DNA from: Smittia aterrima
Taxonomy: Eukaryota; Arthropoda; Insecta; Diptera; Chironomidae
Direction of reading: 5' to 3'
DNA: 64,000 bases
Assembly: GCA_033063855.1 (NCBI GenBank)
Contig: CP093830.1
Coordinates: 12,090,854 to 12,154,853, forward strand
Every line of letters starts with the position of its first letter. Within the stretch, counting starts at the first letter, position 1. This document shows, piece by piece, positions 15,001 to 26,700 of this stretch. Under the pieces are notes generated by a model that searched no databases, was not told where the DNA came from, and was given only the letters and a program-made list of their open reading frames with translations. The position numbers and the translations under genes are program-made.

Positions 15001-18000
15001 GCTAATGAGATTTTTAATGAAGTAAATCGCGAGGTTGTCTCTCGCCATCGATAATTTTAGGATCCAATCACATCAGTCAATAAAATTACCCATTTTAGTT
15101 TTGCAAAACCAATTTCGTGTTTGTTGTCTCGTGAGTGGGGAAAAATCTCGATCGGGATATCAATCGAATCTCGACCTCTTTTAATCACAAAGTGGAAATT
15201 ATGCAGTTTGCCTTTCAAATATTGTTTTAGAGTTATTTGATTACAAATACAATCTAAAGCAATTTAAGCTGCTGAAAACATAGCAAAAACAATATAAACA
15301 CTTCACAGTTCAAATGTTTTGTGTTGATCTCGCAAATATTTACGATAAATTTATTATTCTATAAAAAATTTAGTTAAAATCAATTTATTGTGATTGTAAA
15401 TATGATTCCTATTTGTAGAAATGAAGCATAACAGGAGAAAAAAACCGAACAAACATCGATAGGCCTACGACAAACAAAAAGCTGGTGGATTCGTTTGCTT
15501 CAATAGAAAGGCGGTGGATGTTAATTTCGGTCAATCATTTGCATCAGGACCTCTCGTTTTTGGCTACTGAAACAATTAAATGATGCGGTGAAATTGTTTC
15601 GCTAATTGAAATGCATTTTTTTTTGTTATTTAGACAGCAACAAAATCGAAGAATAATCTAAAAGCAAAATATTTTTTTTGTCGACAGATAAAAATTGCGC
15701 AGTTTAAAGTTCACTTTCTATAAACATAAATTTATTTGAACTTCTCCGAAATATTTTAAACTGTGCTAACGCTCGTCTCCGAACCCAATTACTTAATTAA
15801 AAATAATCACGTTCCGACGATTTTTCCACCATAGCGAAAAGCATTTCATCCGAAGAGAAAATAAAATGGAAAACGAGTCGAAAAGTTTTCCTCCGACTTG
15901 ACATTACAGTTTTTATCCATCATCGCAATACAAAATAAATACGCAGGCGCTTTAAGAATAGTCAATAATTATTTTGCTATAATCCCATTGCTCCTCATGA
16001 TGGGATAACTTCAAAGTCAATTTGAAGCTTCTTTCAATGAGAAAAATTCTCGTGAAAATTAAAAAACAATTTTTCTGTTTCTCATCTTTTACCTTCTCTT
16101 CCTCCCTCGATCAACAAAGTCTGGAAAATTGGAATAAAACAAAGTGGAAATTGTGTCAGAACGTTTACACATTATCAGCTTTGTTTACCTATTTCTTTCT
16201 CCATGTCCCAGACTTTACAAACCAGCATCCTGATCAAAAATGAAACAACAACGAGAATGCCATTCCTCCGAAAGTAAGTAATTTTCATAAAAGTCGCTAA
16301 CACGGAAAACGCTTAAACTTTTTTTTTCATATTTCTGTTGATTTTAAAGAGAACAAAAATAATCGATAATCTGGAATACTCTCGTGGTTTGTTTGCTCAT
16401 CTTTTTTTTCTTTACTTTCAACATAAAATGAATCCGTCGTCGCCGTAAGTTTGCGCGTTTGAAAAATCAATGAGAACGCCGCCAAATGATTTTGACGTGA
16501 AGTTGATTTCATGCGACCAGAACGAACAATATCGTGGCGCAAAATGCTTTCATTTTGAAGTACTCTGAAACATAAAACTTTAGTCTCTTCGATCGAAGGT
16601 AAAGACCTAAACAAACACTACATTAATAAAGCGAAGGCTCTCAGCTTTCCTGTCATAGCATATTCACGACAATAATCATGAAAAACTTGAATCTTGATCG
16701 TCCGGAACGCGCTATCAGCCAGAAACAGATCGACACTTACCGTCTCTATTTGCACAATCAATTTACAATGTTTGATAAGGAATAAACGAAAATCAATATC
16801 GTTGAGCGAGATAGAGAAACGATAAGCGAACTAAAAAAATCGATAAAGATTGATAAGAACGACTGCGATAGGAAATGCACTTTTGCTTCGTGTTGAGACT
16901 TTGCTAAGTTGAGTTATCAGCCGTCGACTATCAGTGTTGACTCAATATTTTTCCGAGAAAGGTCTCATGGAAATTCTCTGAAGATTTCAATGTTACGATC
17001 GTTTCGACTGGAAGGAAAAAAAATCAATCGTATTTGCTTTGGAAAAGAGAAAGAAAATTTATATTTTAAAGGTTCGGTCAACGTCAAGACGCTTTTACTT
17101 CAACATTAATTTTCAAATCAATATTTAAACAATTTTTCTTGTTCTTCACAGACAATTCGGCTTTTCAGTTAAATTACCTGCTAAGTTGATGCTCACACAA
17201 TTCGCAATGAGTCTGAAGAATCTGACGAGTAAATTTATTCAGTTGCGGATTTCGAAACAACTTTTGTGAACAGTTTTTTTTAATGTGCAAAGTCTGCTAT
17301 CTCTCCAAGTGCACAAAGCGTGAAGCTTTAAAATCCTGTAGGAAAAAAAATGAAAATTCAACAATTTTTCTGCCGATGCAAGCAGAAAAAAATCATAAAT
17401 TCGCAGGAGCGAACGTAAAGAACTCTTTTGTCTCTACAACGATGAAAATGAATTTTCCTTTTGAGCAAACACAAAATGTCCGCGATCCACAAGATCATAA
17501 ACGCGGTTTTATGTTGCACACATCAAATGCTCGTATAGCTTCATTTCAAAACAAACTCAGCGCAATTCGCCTTTTATCTCAACGAGTTCTAATTTAATTT
17601 AATTTCTTATGCTGTTGATAATTTGAAATTTAAAGAACGTCGTCCAGTGAAACTGCGGAGAGATCAACGTGATTCTGAAATGAATGAGTTTCACGACCCA
17701 AACAGGACAAATAAAACTTCTCATCGTTGCATTTTGCATTCAAACGGATTCGTTTTTTGTGTCAGAACGTGCTTGGCGAAATCGCTTTTTTATTCCAATT
17801 CATGTCGGAACTGTAAAGTGATAATAGAAAACCAAATCCTGAAGCAGTGCGAGAAAAAATCTTTTTTTCAATGACGAGGATTGTCGTGCAATCTTTTCCA
17901 GAACAGCCGTCGCTTCGGGGAAGACATCTGAGTCTCTGATATATTGCATCAAACTTATCTTCATCATTCATGACACGTTTTCCCTGTAATGTGCTTTGGC

Positions 18001-18478
18001 GCCATTTTGAAACGACTGGGGGGAGAGAAGTTGAACGCTTTCGAAGCACAAACTTACAAACACACGAAGGGAAGGGAAATACAAGCGGCGTTGGAGGAAA
18101 ATCGATAGAAGGAAAAATGTTTCGTCGAGAAAATGGAGGAAAATTGCTAAGCTGAAAATAATTTCCTGTAAAACTCGAAATTAAAAAATAAAGTTCATAG
18201 ACGAAAAGCCGATTGTTCCAATTATTTTTAATGTGGAGTGTTTTTTTTTTATTTTTCTGTTTCGTGACAAAAAGATAAATTCTATTTAGTTACCTCAATA
18301 AATTTATGTAAATGTAATTTTTATTTTACAAAGTAATGTCTATTTTCCTTTTACTTCAATAGATATTTTTTTATTGTAATCACTTTTACGATATTTCATT
18401 CTTCTTCTTCGTCAATACAATTTCATTCATTACGCTACATGCTTCGTAGGATTGGGTTTTAATTAAATTCTATCTATA
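1..18478. other. Intergenic region with no recognisable gene (fkh downstream side)
   Basis: About 18 kb of AT-rich DNA without any open frame I can tie to a protein family. The longest frames are a 186-codon one on the minus strand (530-1090) and one of about 140 codons on the opposite strand (284-706). They overlap each other, show no domain or splice pattern, and are low in complexity, so they look like chance. I also saw no tRNA-like B box, no small nuclear RNA and no transposon ends. The position next to fork head suggests cis-regulatory DNA, but that is inference from the gene's known biology, not something read in the bases. Confidence 0.6.
1936..1993. repeat. 58-base segment repeated next to the gap at the window end
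   Basis: These 58 bases match 63943-64000, the only sequence visible after the N gap, in the same orientation with one difference (G here, C there, in the word cttcgagSaactc). The match runs to the last base of the window, so its true length is unknown. On the minus strand the segment begins an open frame of about 80 codons that ends at 1734. The single difference changes Phe to Leu in that frame. I do not recognise the protein. This could be a dispersed repeat, a paralogous fragment, or a second assembled haplotype of the same locus. Confidence 0.85.
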
Positions 18479-18484
18479 TTTATT
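18479..18484 (-). terminator. Candidate fkh polyadenylation signal
   Basis: TTTATT on the plus strand reads AATAAA on the minus strand. It is the first such hexamer I see downstream of the fork head stop, giving a 3' untranslated region of about 0.9 kb. Further copies lie at about 18369 and 18320, so the true cleavage site is undecided. In DNA this AT-rich, chance hexamers are common. Confidence 0.3.
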
Positions 18485-19389
18485 TATGGGTGAAAGATTT
18501 CTCAAAGAGATTAGATTAGAAAAGAAGTTCTCGTCCGATCTAAAGTATTTTTCTTCTTCATCATTCGATTTTGCAACTGCAATCAATTACGCTTAGATAG
18601 TAAATTAAATGTGCAAAGATTTTCTCATCAATTCTTATGAACTAGTTCGCTCTGTCTTGATTCCGTTATTCGATTTACAATATTTACATTCTCATTTGCA
18701 TCTTTTGCGAAAGAAAACTATTTGAGTTTGATGAAGTTTAAAATTGCACAATTTTTCTTTTGTGTTGCTTAGTAAAAAAAAGATTTCCCGAAAAATATTC
18801 ACTTAACGCTAAATTCACTTAAACTAAACCAAAATTCATAATTTTTGTTTTTCATTTATAATAATGAGATTGAAACAATTTTTAACAAGATAAAGTGTTC
18901 AGATCATTTTCGCTCGCATAGCAATCCCGCCATACGTTTGAGTTCATCGAAATTCCGTCGGGAAAAAAATATTAAACCTCTACACCTTTGGATCCATAAA
19001 AAAAATTATTTGCAATCAAACGGTTTAACTTTACAGAAATAATTTTTCGTTTGTTGGCTGTCACGTGTTGAAATAAAAACTTGCACAAAATCAAAAACGA
19101 TCGCCGTGCTTACCCTAAACATCTCTCTCTCTTTCTCTGATATTCAACAATCAATTCGATTTAGATTTTTTTTATGAATCAAACAAAAACGTCAATTCTA
19201 ATCAAATTTGCTTCTGCATTTGTTTAGATATCAGTTATTCATATTTTTATATTTTACATATTGTTGATGAAATAGTTGCTGCGAGTGTCGGAAGTGATGC
19301 TGCATTTGGGTGTTTTGATGATGATGGGAGTTGTGCTGTACTTGATTTGATTGTTGCTGTTGTTGTTACTATGCGATTGGATACTGATG

Positions 19390-20751
19390 TCACAAGCTCG
19401 TAGTGCCTGCCGACGGATGATATCCTAAGCTTTGGTAATAGGAATCTTGACCTAGTGCAGCGGCAGCATGTGAATTGGGCAAGGGACTAAGTCCATTGTA
19501 GCCGTATTGACCCATCTCATACATTTTAATATCAGCTTTCGATTCGGTGGGAAGAAGCCGCGTTATTGAGAATGGATGGTTCGAGGGCGTGTAGCCGCTC
19601 GGCTCTTGCTTCAAATGATGCATCGTATGGTAATCACCCAGTAACGATGGATGGCATCTATTGACCATAGCAGTAATATCCTCCTGTTGTAATTGCTGAT
19701 GATGGTGGTGCGAACCATGCTGTGAATGGTGTGAATGAGAGTGAGATTGTTGAGCTAAGCATAAGTCAGCGGTAGCGTGAAGCATTGCTAAAGTGTCAGC
19801 GTCTTTGCCATGAACGGAATTCAACATTCCGTGCGAATCTGGTATGCCCTTATGATGATGCTCTCGATGATGATGCTCGTCATGCATATCTTTCTTTCCT
19901 TGCGGACTATGATTCTCAATGCTATGCGATGGACTCTTGTGCAGTTGTCTCACGGCTTCTTTCTTATCATCTTTGAAGCGTTTTTGTCTTCTCAAGTAGC
20001 AGCCGTTCTCGAACATGTTACCGGAATCGGGATGCAAAGTCCAGAAAGATCCTTTGCCAGGCTTATCGGGCGTTCGAGGAACTTTCACAAAACAGTCATT
20101 GAAACTAAGCGAATGACGAATAGAGTTTTGCCATCGCTGTTGATTCTGTCGATAAAATGGAAACAGATCCATAATGAATTGATAAATTTCAGCCAACGTC
20201 AACATTTTGTGTGGATTGTTCTGTATTGCCATCGTGATCAAACTGATGTAACTGTATGGGGGCTTAGCATGCGTGTAGCTTCGTCTGTATGTTGTTGGCT
20301 TCTCAGCTCTCGCTCGTTGTAAGACAGCAGAGTTTGGTGAACCAGGCTCTTGAAGATCTCGACTGCCCATTGTTGTATATTGAGACATTGAAGCCATTGT
20401 CGCTCCCATGCCAGAGCCCATACACGAACCCATGTTTCCAAGTGGTGATCCCATCGATCCATAGCCGATTGGCGCTGATGATATACAATTTCCGTTCATC
20501 GCATTCATTGCTGAACTCATTGCGCCCATATTCGATGCAGTTAAAACGCCATTGCCGAAGGAACCTCCGCCGTTGCCTTGTGGAGAGACTGACGACATTC
20601 CTGTCATCCCCATCGTGTTCATGCTGTAAGCTGGGGTCATAGGACTCATGTTCCCATTATTTGTGTTTGGATTATTGTTGTTATTGTTGTTTGAGTTCGG
20701 GTTCACCATTCCCGAACTGCTGATTGGCGTTTCGGCGTAAAGTTTCTGCAT
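19390..20751 (-). CDS. fkh: Fork head, FoxA-class winged-helix transcription factor
   Basis: A single uninterrupted frame of 453 codons. The start chosen is the ATG at 20751 (MQKLYAE), which matches the N-terminus I recall for Drosophila Fork head and has G at -3. An in-frame ATG at 20778 would add nine residues; its context is poorer. The frame stays open further upstream but has no better ATG. Residues about 162-260 are the fork head domain, with the FoxA hallmark HAKPPYSYISLITMAIQ, the recognition helix QNSIRHSLSFNDCFVKV (Asn209, Arg212 and His213 being the usual base contacts) and GKGSFWTLHPDSGNMFENG. The N-terminal part is rich in Met, Ser, Gly and Asn with a short Asn run (about 21-27). 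Two His-rich tracts follow the domain (about 290-302 and 334-356). Residues about 380-413 (LKQEPSGYTPS, then HPFSITRLLPTESKADIKMY) are the conserved C-terminal FoxA activation region. The protein ends GYHPSAGTTSL, as in flies. Known role: pioneer-type nuclear regulator of terminal, gut and salivary gland fate. The gene is isolated, with no neighbour within about 16 kb. Drosophila fkh is about 510 residues, so this one is slightly short, chiefly in the low-complexity parts. Confidence 0.97.
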   Translation of the reverse strand: MQKLYAETPISSSGMVNPNSNNNNNNNPNTNNGNMSPMTPAYSMNTMGMTGMSSVSPQGNGGGSFGNGVLTASNMGAMSSAMNAMNGNCISSAPIGYGSMGSPLGNMGSCMGSGMGATMASMSQYTTMGSRDLQEPGSPNSAVLQRARAEKPTTYRRSYTHAKPPYSYISLITMAIQNNPHKMLTLAEIYQFIMDLFPFYRQNQQRWQNSIRHSLSFNDCFVKVPRTPDKPGKGSFWTLHPDSGNMFENGCYLRRQKRFKDDKKEAVRQLHKSPSHSIENHSPQGKKDMHDEHHHREHHHKGIPDSHGMLNSVHGKDADTLAMLHATADLCLAQQSHSHSHHSQHGSHHHHQQLQQEDITAMVNRCHPSLLGDYHTMHHLKQEPSGYTPSNHPFSITRLLPTESKADIKMYEMGQYGYNGLSPLPNSHAAAALGQDSYYQSLGYHPSAGTTSL

Positions 20752-23700
20752 CGCTCTCAACTCGTCCTCCACTTTCATATATTCGAAGTTTTGAGGATTT
20801 TTCGTGGTAGGAAAAATTTTGAACGAATTTATTTTTGCCGAGGTCAGAAGAAAACTCTGCACCTCAAGCGCTTTTATGTTTCACAAAAAGTTTTTATAAT
20901 GACACTGCAGATTTTCCGTCGACTTGACAGTTTCTCTTCACTCGTTGCGTTATGTTCTCTTCAGACATAAATGATAAGGAATAATCAATGTTTCAACACT
21001 GTTCATGATTCATTTCACAAAATGTGAGCTCGCAAATGTTTTCTTGTTCACTTGAAGTCTCGAAGTTTCAGTGAAAGTATGTCAACTCACATTAAACTCA
21101 TTTATTGTTTTTCTTTAAATCCGTTTCGGTCACTCGCAACTTTATTATTATTTTTGTTTAGACTCTTTCAGTTTTCCGAAGGGCAACAGGTTCTCGTCTC
21201 CACATATATCCAAACTATGGCAAAGCACAAAATTCCCTTTTCACCGAAAAAAAAAGTTTAACAAACTCTCTTTCTCCTCTATGTTTGTATCAATAAAATG
21301 TTGACTCGTTGCAATCAAACAGAGACGTTTTTACTGATTGAAAAAACAAATAGACACTGTTTGCCGTTCCTTTTCTCGTATGTCATAAAAGGATTCAACT
21401 TCTCTGCTGTGTGTTTATATAATCATTTTCACTTTATATACTTTCTTCCTCCTTTTTCTCTTTCTCGTTTGTGTTAGGCTATGTGTGGGTTTGCGTGCGC
21501 TCCTTTTTTTGACTCGCTCGCTTATTTTATGTAATCACAAAGAGCTTTTACTATTTATTTTCTGCTTAACTCTTTTTTTTCTTTTCTCCTTTCTTGCTGA
21601 CTACGATACAACAATTTCAACTTTTCACACAAACAATTTTAATTCCTTTGCAGCGATCGAAGGAAAATAAAAAATAATCGATCGGAAAACTTTTTTCCAG
21701 CTGTTCAAATTTTTCGCAACTTTGTCTTCTTGATCACAACTGCCACATCGTTTATTTTTTTTCTCTTCTAAAAAGCGCGATTCTGTGTCGTCTTTCAAAA
21801 AGTTTGAGCTATTCCGATATTGCGTTTACTGTGCATCAGCTCTCGCGGTAAAATAAGAGTTTTTTAATTCCTTGTTTTCACTCGGTAAAGTTCTCCTCAA
21901 GAAATAAACTTAACTTTTCTTCGTCACACAAAAAGCAACATCTCCAGATGTGAGAAAAATATTGTTACACGCTTTAAGAGACGCGACTGTTTGTAGAGAG
22001 GAACGAATACTATTTGGCTTTCCAAAAAATATTGTTATTCAAAATATAACAAAAAAGATATCTTCCAAAATTATAAATGTAAACGGAAAGTTTCTCGTGT
22101 GTGCAACGCGCAACGAATACTCTTTCACAATGTGTTTCCTTCTTGCCTGTGCAGACCCTCTCGTCGTTATGAGCTTGTATATAATCAAATATTATCTGTT
22201 CGTTTCATACATTATTCATAGAGTTGAGTGTGCGTCTGTGTGACTGAAAATTCCCCCGAAACGATTCGTAATATCCCGCTGTGCGGATGTTTCAACACAA
22301 TCAGACGAGCCAATGAGAGAGTAGCTCACATGTACTGAGAACCGCTCAATCCTTCGAGCAGCCGTGCATTGCTTTAGGTTTGAGGCGGAGCCTTTCGTCG
22401 ATTGTTTGGGAAAATGAAATGGAAAATAGTCTCATCATCACAACAGACACTTTTCATGCTACATGTGGGAAAATTATTAAGATGGTGATGCCGTTCGCAC
22501 ACAAACTCTCGTTCACTGAAAGCTGACACATACATCAATCGATCACAGTAAGAAAAGCGATTCTGTCATCGCGCCGCAGTATAAAGAAATAAATCGAAAG
22601 TATTCTTTTTGTCGTAATTCTACTTTTTTTTTGATAACCAAATTGACACTTAATCGAACGTTTTGGCGACACTGGAAAAGGAATTTTTTTTCTTGTTGTT
22701 TTCGTTTGTCTTTCGTCTTTCGCAAGAAGAAAACCATTTTCATCAGTAAAACGAGAAAAGTTCGTAAAAATATTGTCCACATTCGTTTCAATAGAGTAAC
22801 ACACGTCGGAGCGGTGAAAGATCATCGCAGCGAAAATATTTACCGACGAAGAATTTTCAATTTTCTAAAACCCGAAATCAGAAAGAAAATTTCTGCGCTT
22901 GGGATTGATAGCCTCGCAGTATCCATCATTGTCATCATTGTGTTCGTTCGGTGCGCGCCATCATCATCGTACACAAAGTACGTGTACGAGGAAAAAGCGA
23001 GAGAATAAATTTGAACCGAAATTTATCATAATCGGGCCTGACAGTTTTCCAAACTAACAAAACACACAAAAAGAATGAAATATGGGATAATTTTTCTCTA
23101 TCGCTTCGGACGTTTTCTTGGCTCGTTTGTTTGGCGAACTGCTTATTGAAATTAATATTTAATCGAATTTTTCGGCCGTCCCCATTCGAGCAGTGCGAGT
23201 TTTGTTGTGGAATAAAATTGTGAGAGGAATAAAGAAGTGAACGTTCTTCAAGTGTTCGAAGTTGCGTCGGGTGTTTGAGATGTGCTAATTGAATGGACCA
23301 TAAAAAGATAAAATCTCAAACATCTCGTCGTTCACTTCAGACGCGAAACTTTGTTTCCGAGTTTCGTTTTTAAAAAATATTACGGTGAACAGACTCAGAT
23401 AATTAATGAGTCATGGAAGAGTTCTCTCTCTCACTCGTATCTGTGTCTTGAATTGAATGAAACGACTTTCCTTATCTCGAACTTAGTCGATCGATTGTTT
23501 AACTTCCATAGAACAAAACTGATTATGTGTTTAATATTTTAGGAAACATGAGTAACTCCATGAGTCAAACACAGATTTTTACAAAAGATCTAATCAAAAA
23601 ACTATAAATCAATTAGACAACTTGAACAAGACAGAAGTTCAACAACTTCTTTTAATATTTTTTGATTTACAATCTCAACAACAATCGATTTGTTTTTTGT

Positions 23701-26700
23701 GTGGTTTGTGATAGCGGCTTTGACTTCTCTTTATTTTCGGCAAAGCTAACCACTGATAACTAATTAGTAGAAAATCAAAGCAATCTCACGCGCGTAGACT
23801 GCACGGCTGTCGACACTAGATAACTCGATACAATCAGCTTCACTAATTCCCGAGCTTGAATATTGACAAAAAGTGATTGTTTTAATTGAAAATAATTATT
23901 TACGCAAACATATTTTCCTTGATGAAGAGTCGCGAGACTGTAAAAGTCACCACCGAGAGAGAGACACAAAATGTTATAATACAATTGACGACCGTGTTGA
24001 GCTAAAAACAATACAATAATTTGAACAATAAATAAAAATTCAAACATACATTATAATGATTTTAGTCAACAGCCGTTGTGTACGTAGAATGATGATGATT
24101 TTAACAACATTTAATTAATAAACAATATTTGATTTTTCAAATAAACAAATTAATTTAACCGTTTCATCTCTTGAGCTTATTCGCGTCAATTTAGATTTTC
24201 GCCTAACGAGATCGTAATAACTTAGAATTAATTTGTTTCACCGCAAACCGATCAGAGACAGCTACATAAGGACATCACCTGGATTTGTTGGGCTGTTGTT
24301 TGCTTTTCCGATCTCTCCCCATTGTGTATGACCATTCGCATTCAACTTTTTTATATTTCTTATTGATTTAGAATACCCTGAACTGTCACGAAACGCCGGG
24401 CTCATTGAACGGTCAGGAATTGTTACAATAAATTGTTTGCTTTTAAGTTTCAGGCGAACACAAAAAAAAAGTAAAACCGTTTTTCGTCGTCATTATTAAA
24501 CATGACACGTGTGACGTGTCGATCAACTTTTATTCTAAATTTCAGAGGAAAACAAAATAAAAAATTATTTTCTGTCGACTCATCTCGTCGATGGTCAAAG
24601 GCAAGCATATTTTGATAACGATTCGTCCTCGCCCACTGTGCACTATGGAAAATTGAAGCGGATTGCTGACATGTGCCCACAATTATATTAAGTCACACTT
24701 CACAAACTCCAAGTGTCATAAATGCTGATGAAAAACGAGAGAGACGTGATCACAAAGCGAAGAAAGAAAGGTGACTACTGTTTTGATCGTCGTGAAATCA
24801 TAAACACATGACCGACCACCCAAACAAAACAGAAAAAAAAATCTGTAAAACAATTAACGTGTTTGTTCATTACTTGAGAATATTGTCCATCGAATTCTGA
24901 ATATTTTTTGATCTTAAAGTCGTTGCCGTCAGTTGAAGGGTGACTACAGCTTCTCTATTCTCTAGTCAGCCTTTGAAGATGTAGCGAGAGATGCGATGAT
25001 TAAAACTGTTTTATTCATTATTCTGAAACCTTGATGAAATTTTGTTCGCTTACTGTTTCCTATTGAGACTTCCATACCAACAAATAAATTAAAACGACGG
25101 AACGTTAGCGTGAAGGTAGAAACGATGAATCGAGGAAAGAAGAATAAGAAGAGACGAACAGCTTTAAGTTAAGGGAAAGTTGTGTAAATAAAGAAAAAAG
25201 AAGAGACTCACAGACATGTACGAAACCTTCTTTTTAATATTTTTTCGATATCTAAAGAGAAAGACTAAACTTTTTGAATTATGATGTCTGCCGGGGCAAT
25301 CGAGAAATGGAAGTTAATAAAAAAAAAGAATCCTCCATTAATTCAATCAAATTTATTATTCAATGATTTCTCCTCTCTTTTGAATTTATTTAGAATAATT
25401 AGTCTGAGTCGATCAGCGGAAGTTTGATAACGATTATTTCGATTCTCCCTTCAGCTCACCTAATTAACTAATTGCGCCGATTATGTCAGCAAATAACTTT
25501 TCCCGCGAAACAATCGCTGACTTCATAGAAAGACTCATCGCGTCGCTGAATTGTTGTGACAAATAAATAAAATAACAGAAATCAAATCAGCAATTGTTAT
25601 CGCTTGATTGTTAGGATTTCCGATGAGGCTTCACTGTTTACGTTCAAACATATTAGAGAGAGAGAGAGTAATTTATGTACAAATATCTACTCGTCGGGTG
25701 ACTAGCAGAGCTCCCTTAAATTCGCAGCTGACAAAAGCAAGTAAATATTTCAATGTTTGCGAATTGAAGACGATGGGAAAGAATCTCATTCAACTGCGCA
25801 CTCGAAGTTCTAAGAATATGAATAGAACAAGCTTTTATCACTTTTATCAAATATGTGAGGAAACTTACAGCGACATGACGAATCCGCGCGCACAATTTAA
25901 CAATAAATATGTTTGGCGAGTCAACAACGAATTATTAAAAGTATTTTTACAAACAAAATTATTAGTTATTATATTTTCAATTTTTAAAGCCAACAACGAA
26001 GAAGGAACATCGACGAGCGGAGATGATAAAAAATAGTGAAGAAGTCTGAAAATTGATAGGCACGACTTTGTTAGAAGTACCGTGCATGATTAACGTCGAT
26101 GATTTAGTTTGGAAGAGAAGGCTGAGTGATGGCAACAAGAACTAAACTTACGCATCATCCCTCAAAAGCATTTGTCGCGTTTGTCCGTTCGACTTGATTA
26201 TCACTCTCATGTTAAAAATTCTTTGTAACGCTTAATATTCGAGTCTCCGTCTCTCTCAATCAATATGTGTTTTCTGTAGCTCGGGAATTTCTCATTGAAT
26301 TCGCACATTTTATCTTTTGCGAAAGTTATCTTAACCTTCTTCTCGTCAATGCAAACCTTTCGATGGCATCAATTGATGTGCATTAAGCAAACACTTTTCA
26401 CACCTCACTCGCTGCAATTCTCCATTAATTGAATAAAGCGGCAGCCGCCTTTACATCACTCGCTACTTCCTGCTAGTTATCGTAAAATAATAAAACTAAA
26501 TGACAAGCTACTGTATTTTTTATTCATAAAGCGCCTCGGGTCCTCATCGGAATATTCATGTAATATTAATTTTATATTGTCTGGCGAGGGCTTCTTCCTC
26601 AAGATTTTTGGGATTCATTCTTCTCATTCATTCTTCTATGTTCCGTTTAAGAAGAAAATCGAGCGCTCGTATCTCTTACTTAATTAACAAACGTTAGATC

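Noticed and set aside
19810..20322. 170-codon plus-strand frame
   Set aside because: Lies antisense to the fork head domain of fkh; an open frame created by the composition of the real gene.
20238..20642. Several frames on both strands over the fkh N-terminal region
   Set aside because: Shadows of the Met/Ser/Gly-rich fkh coding sequence.
25608..26036. 142-codon plus-strand frame
   Set aside because: Begins without an ATG at its recorded start, has no domain and no conserved motif; probably chance.
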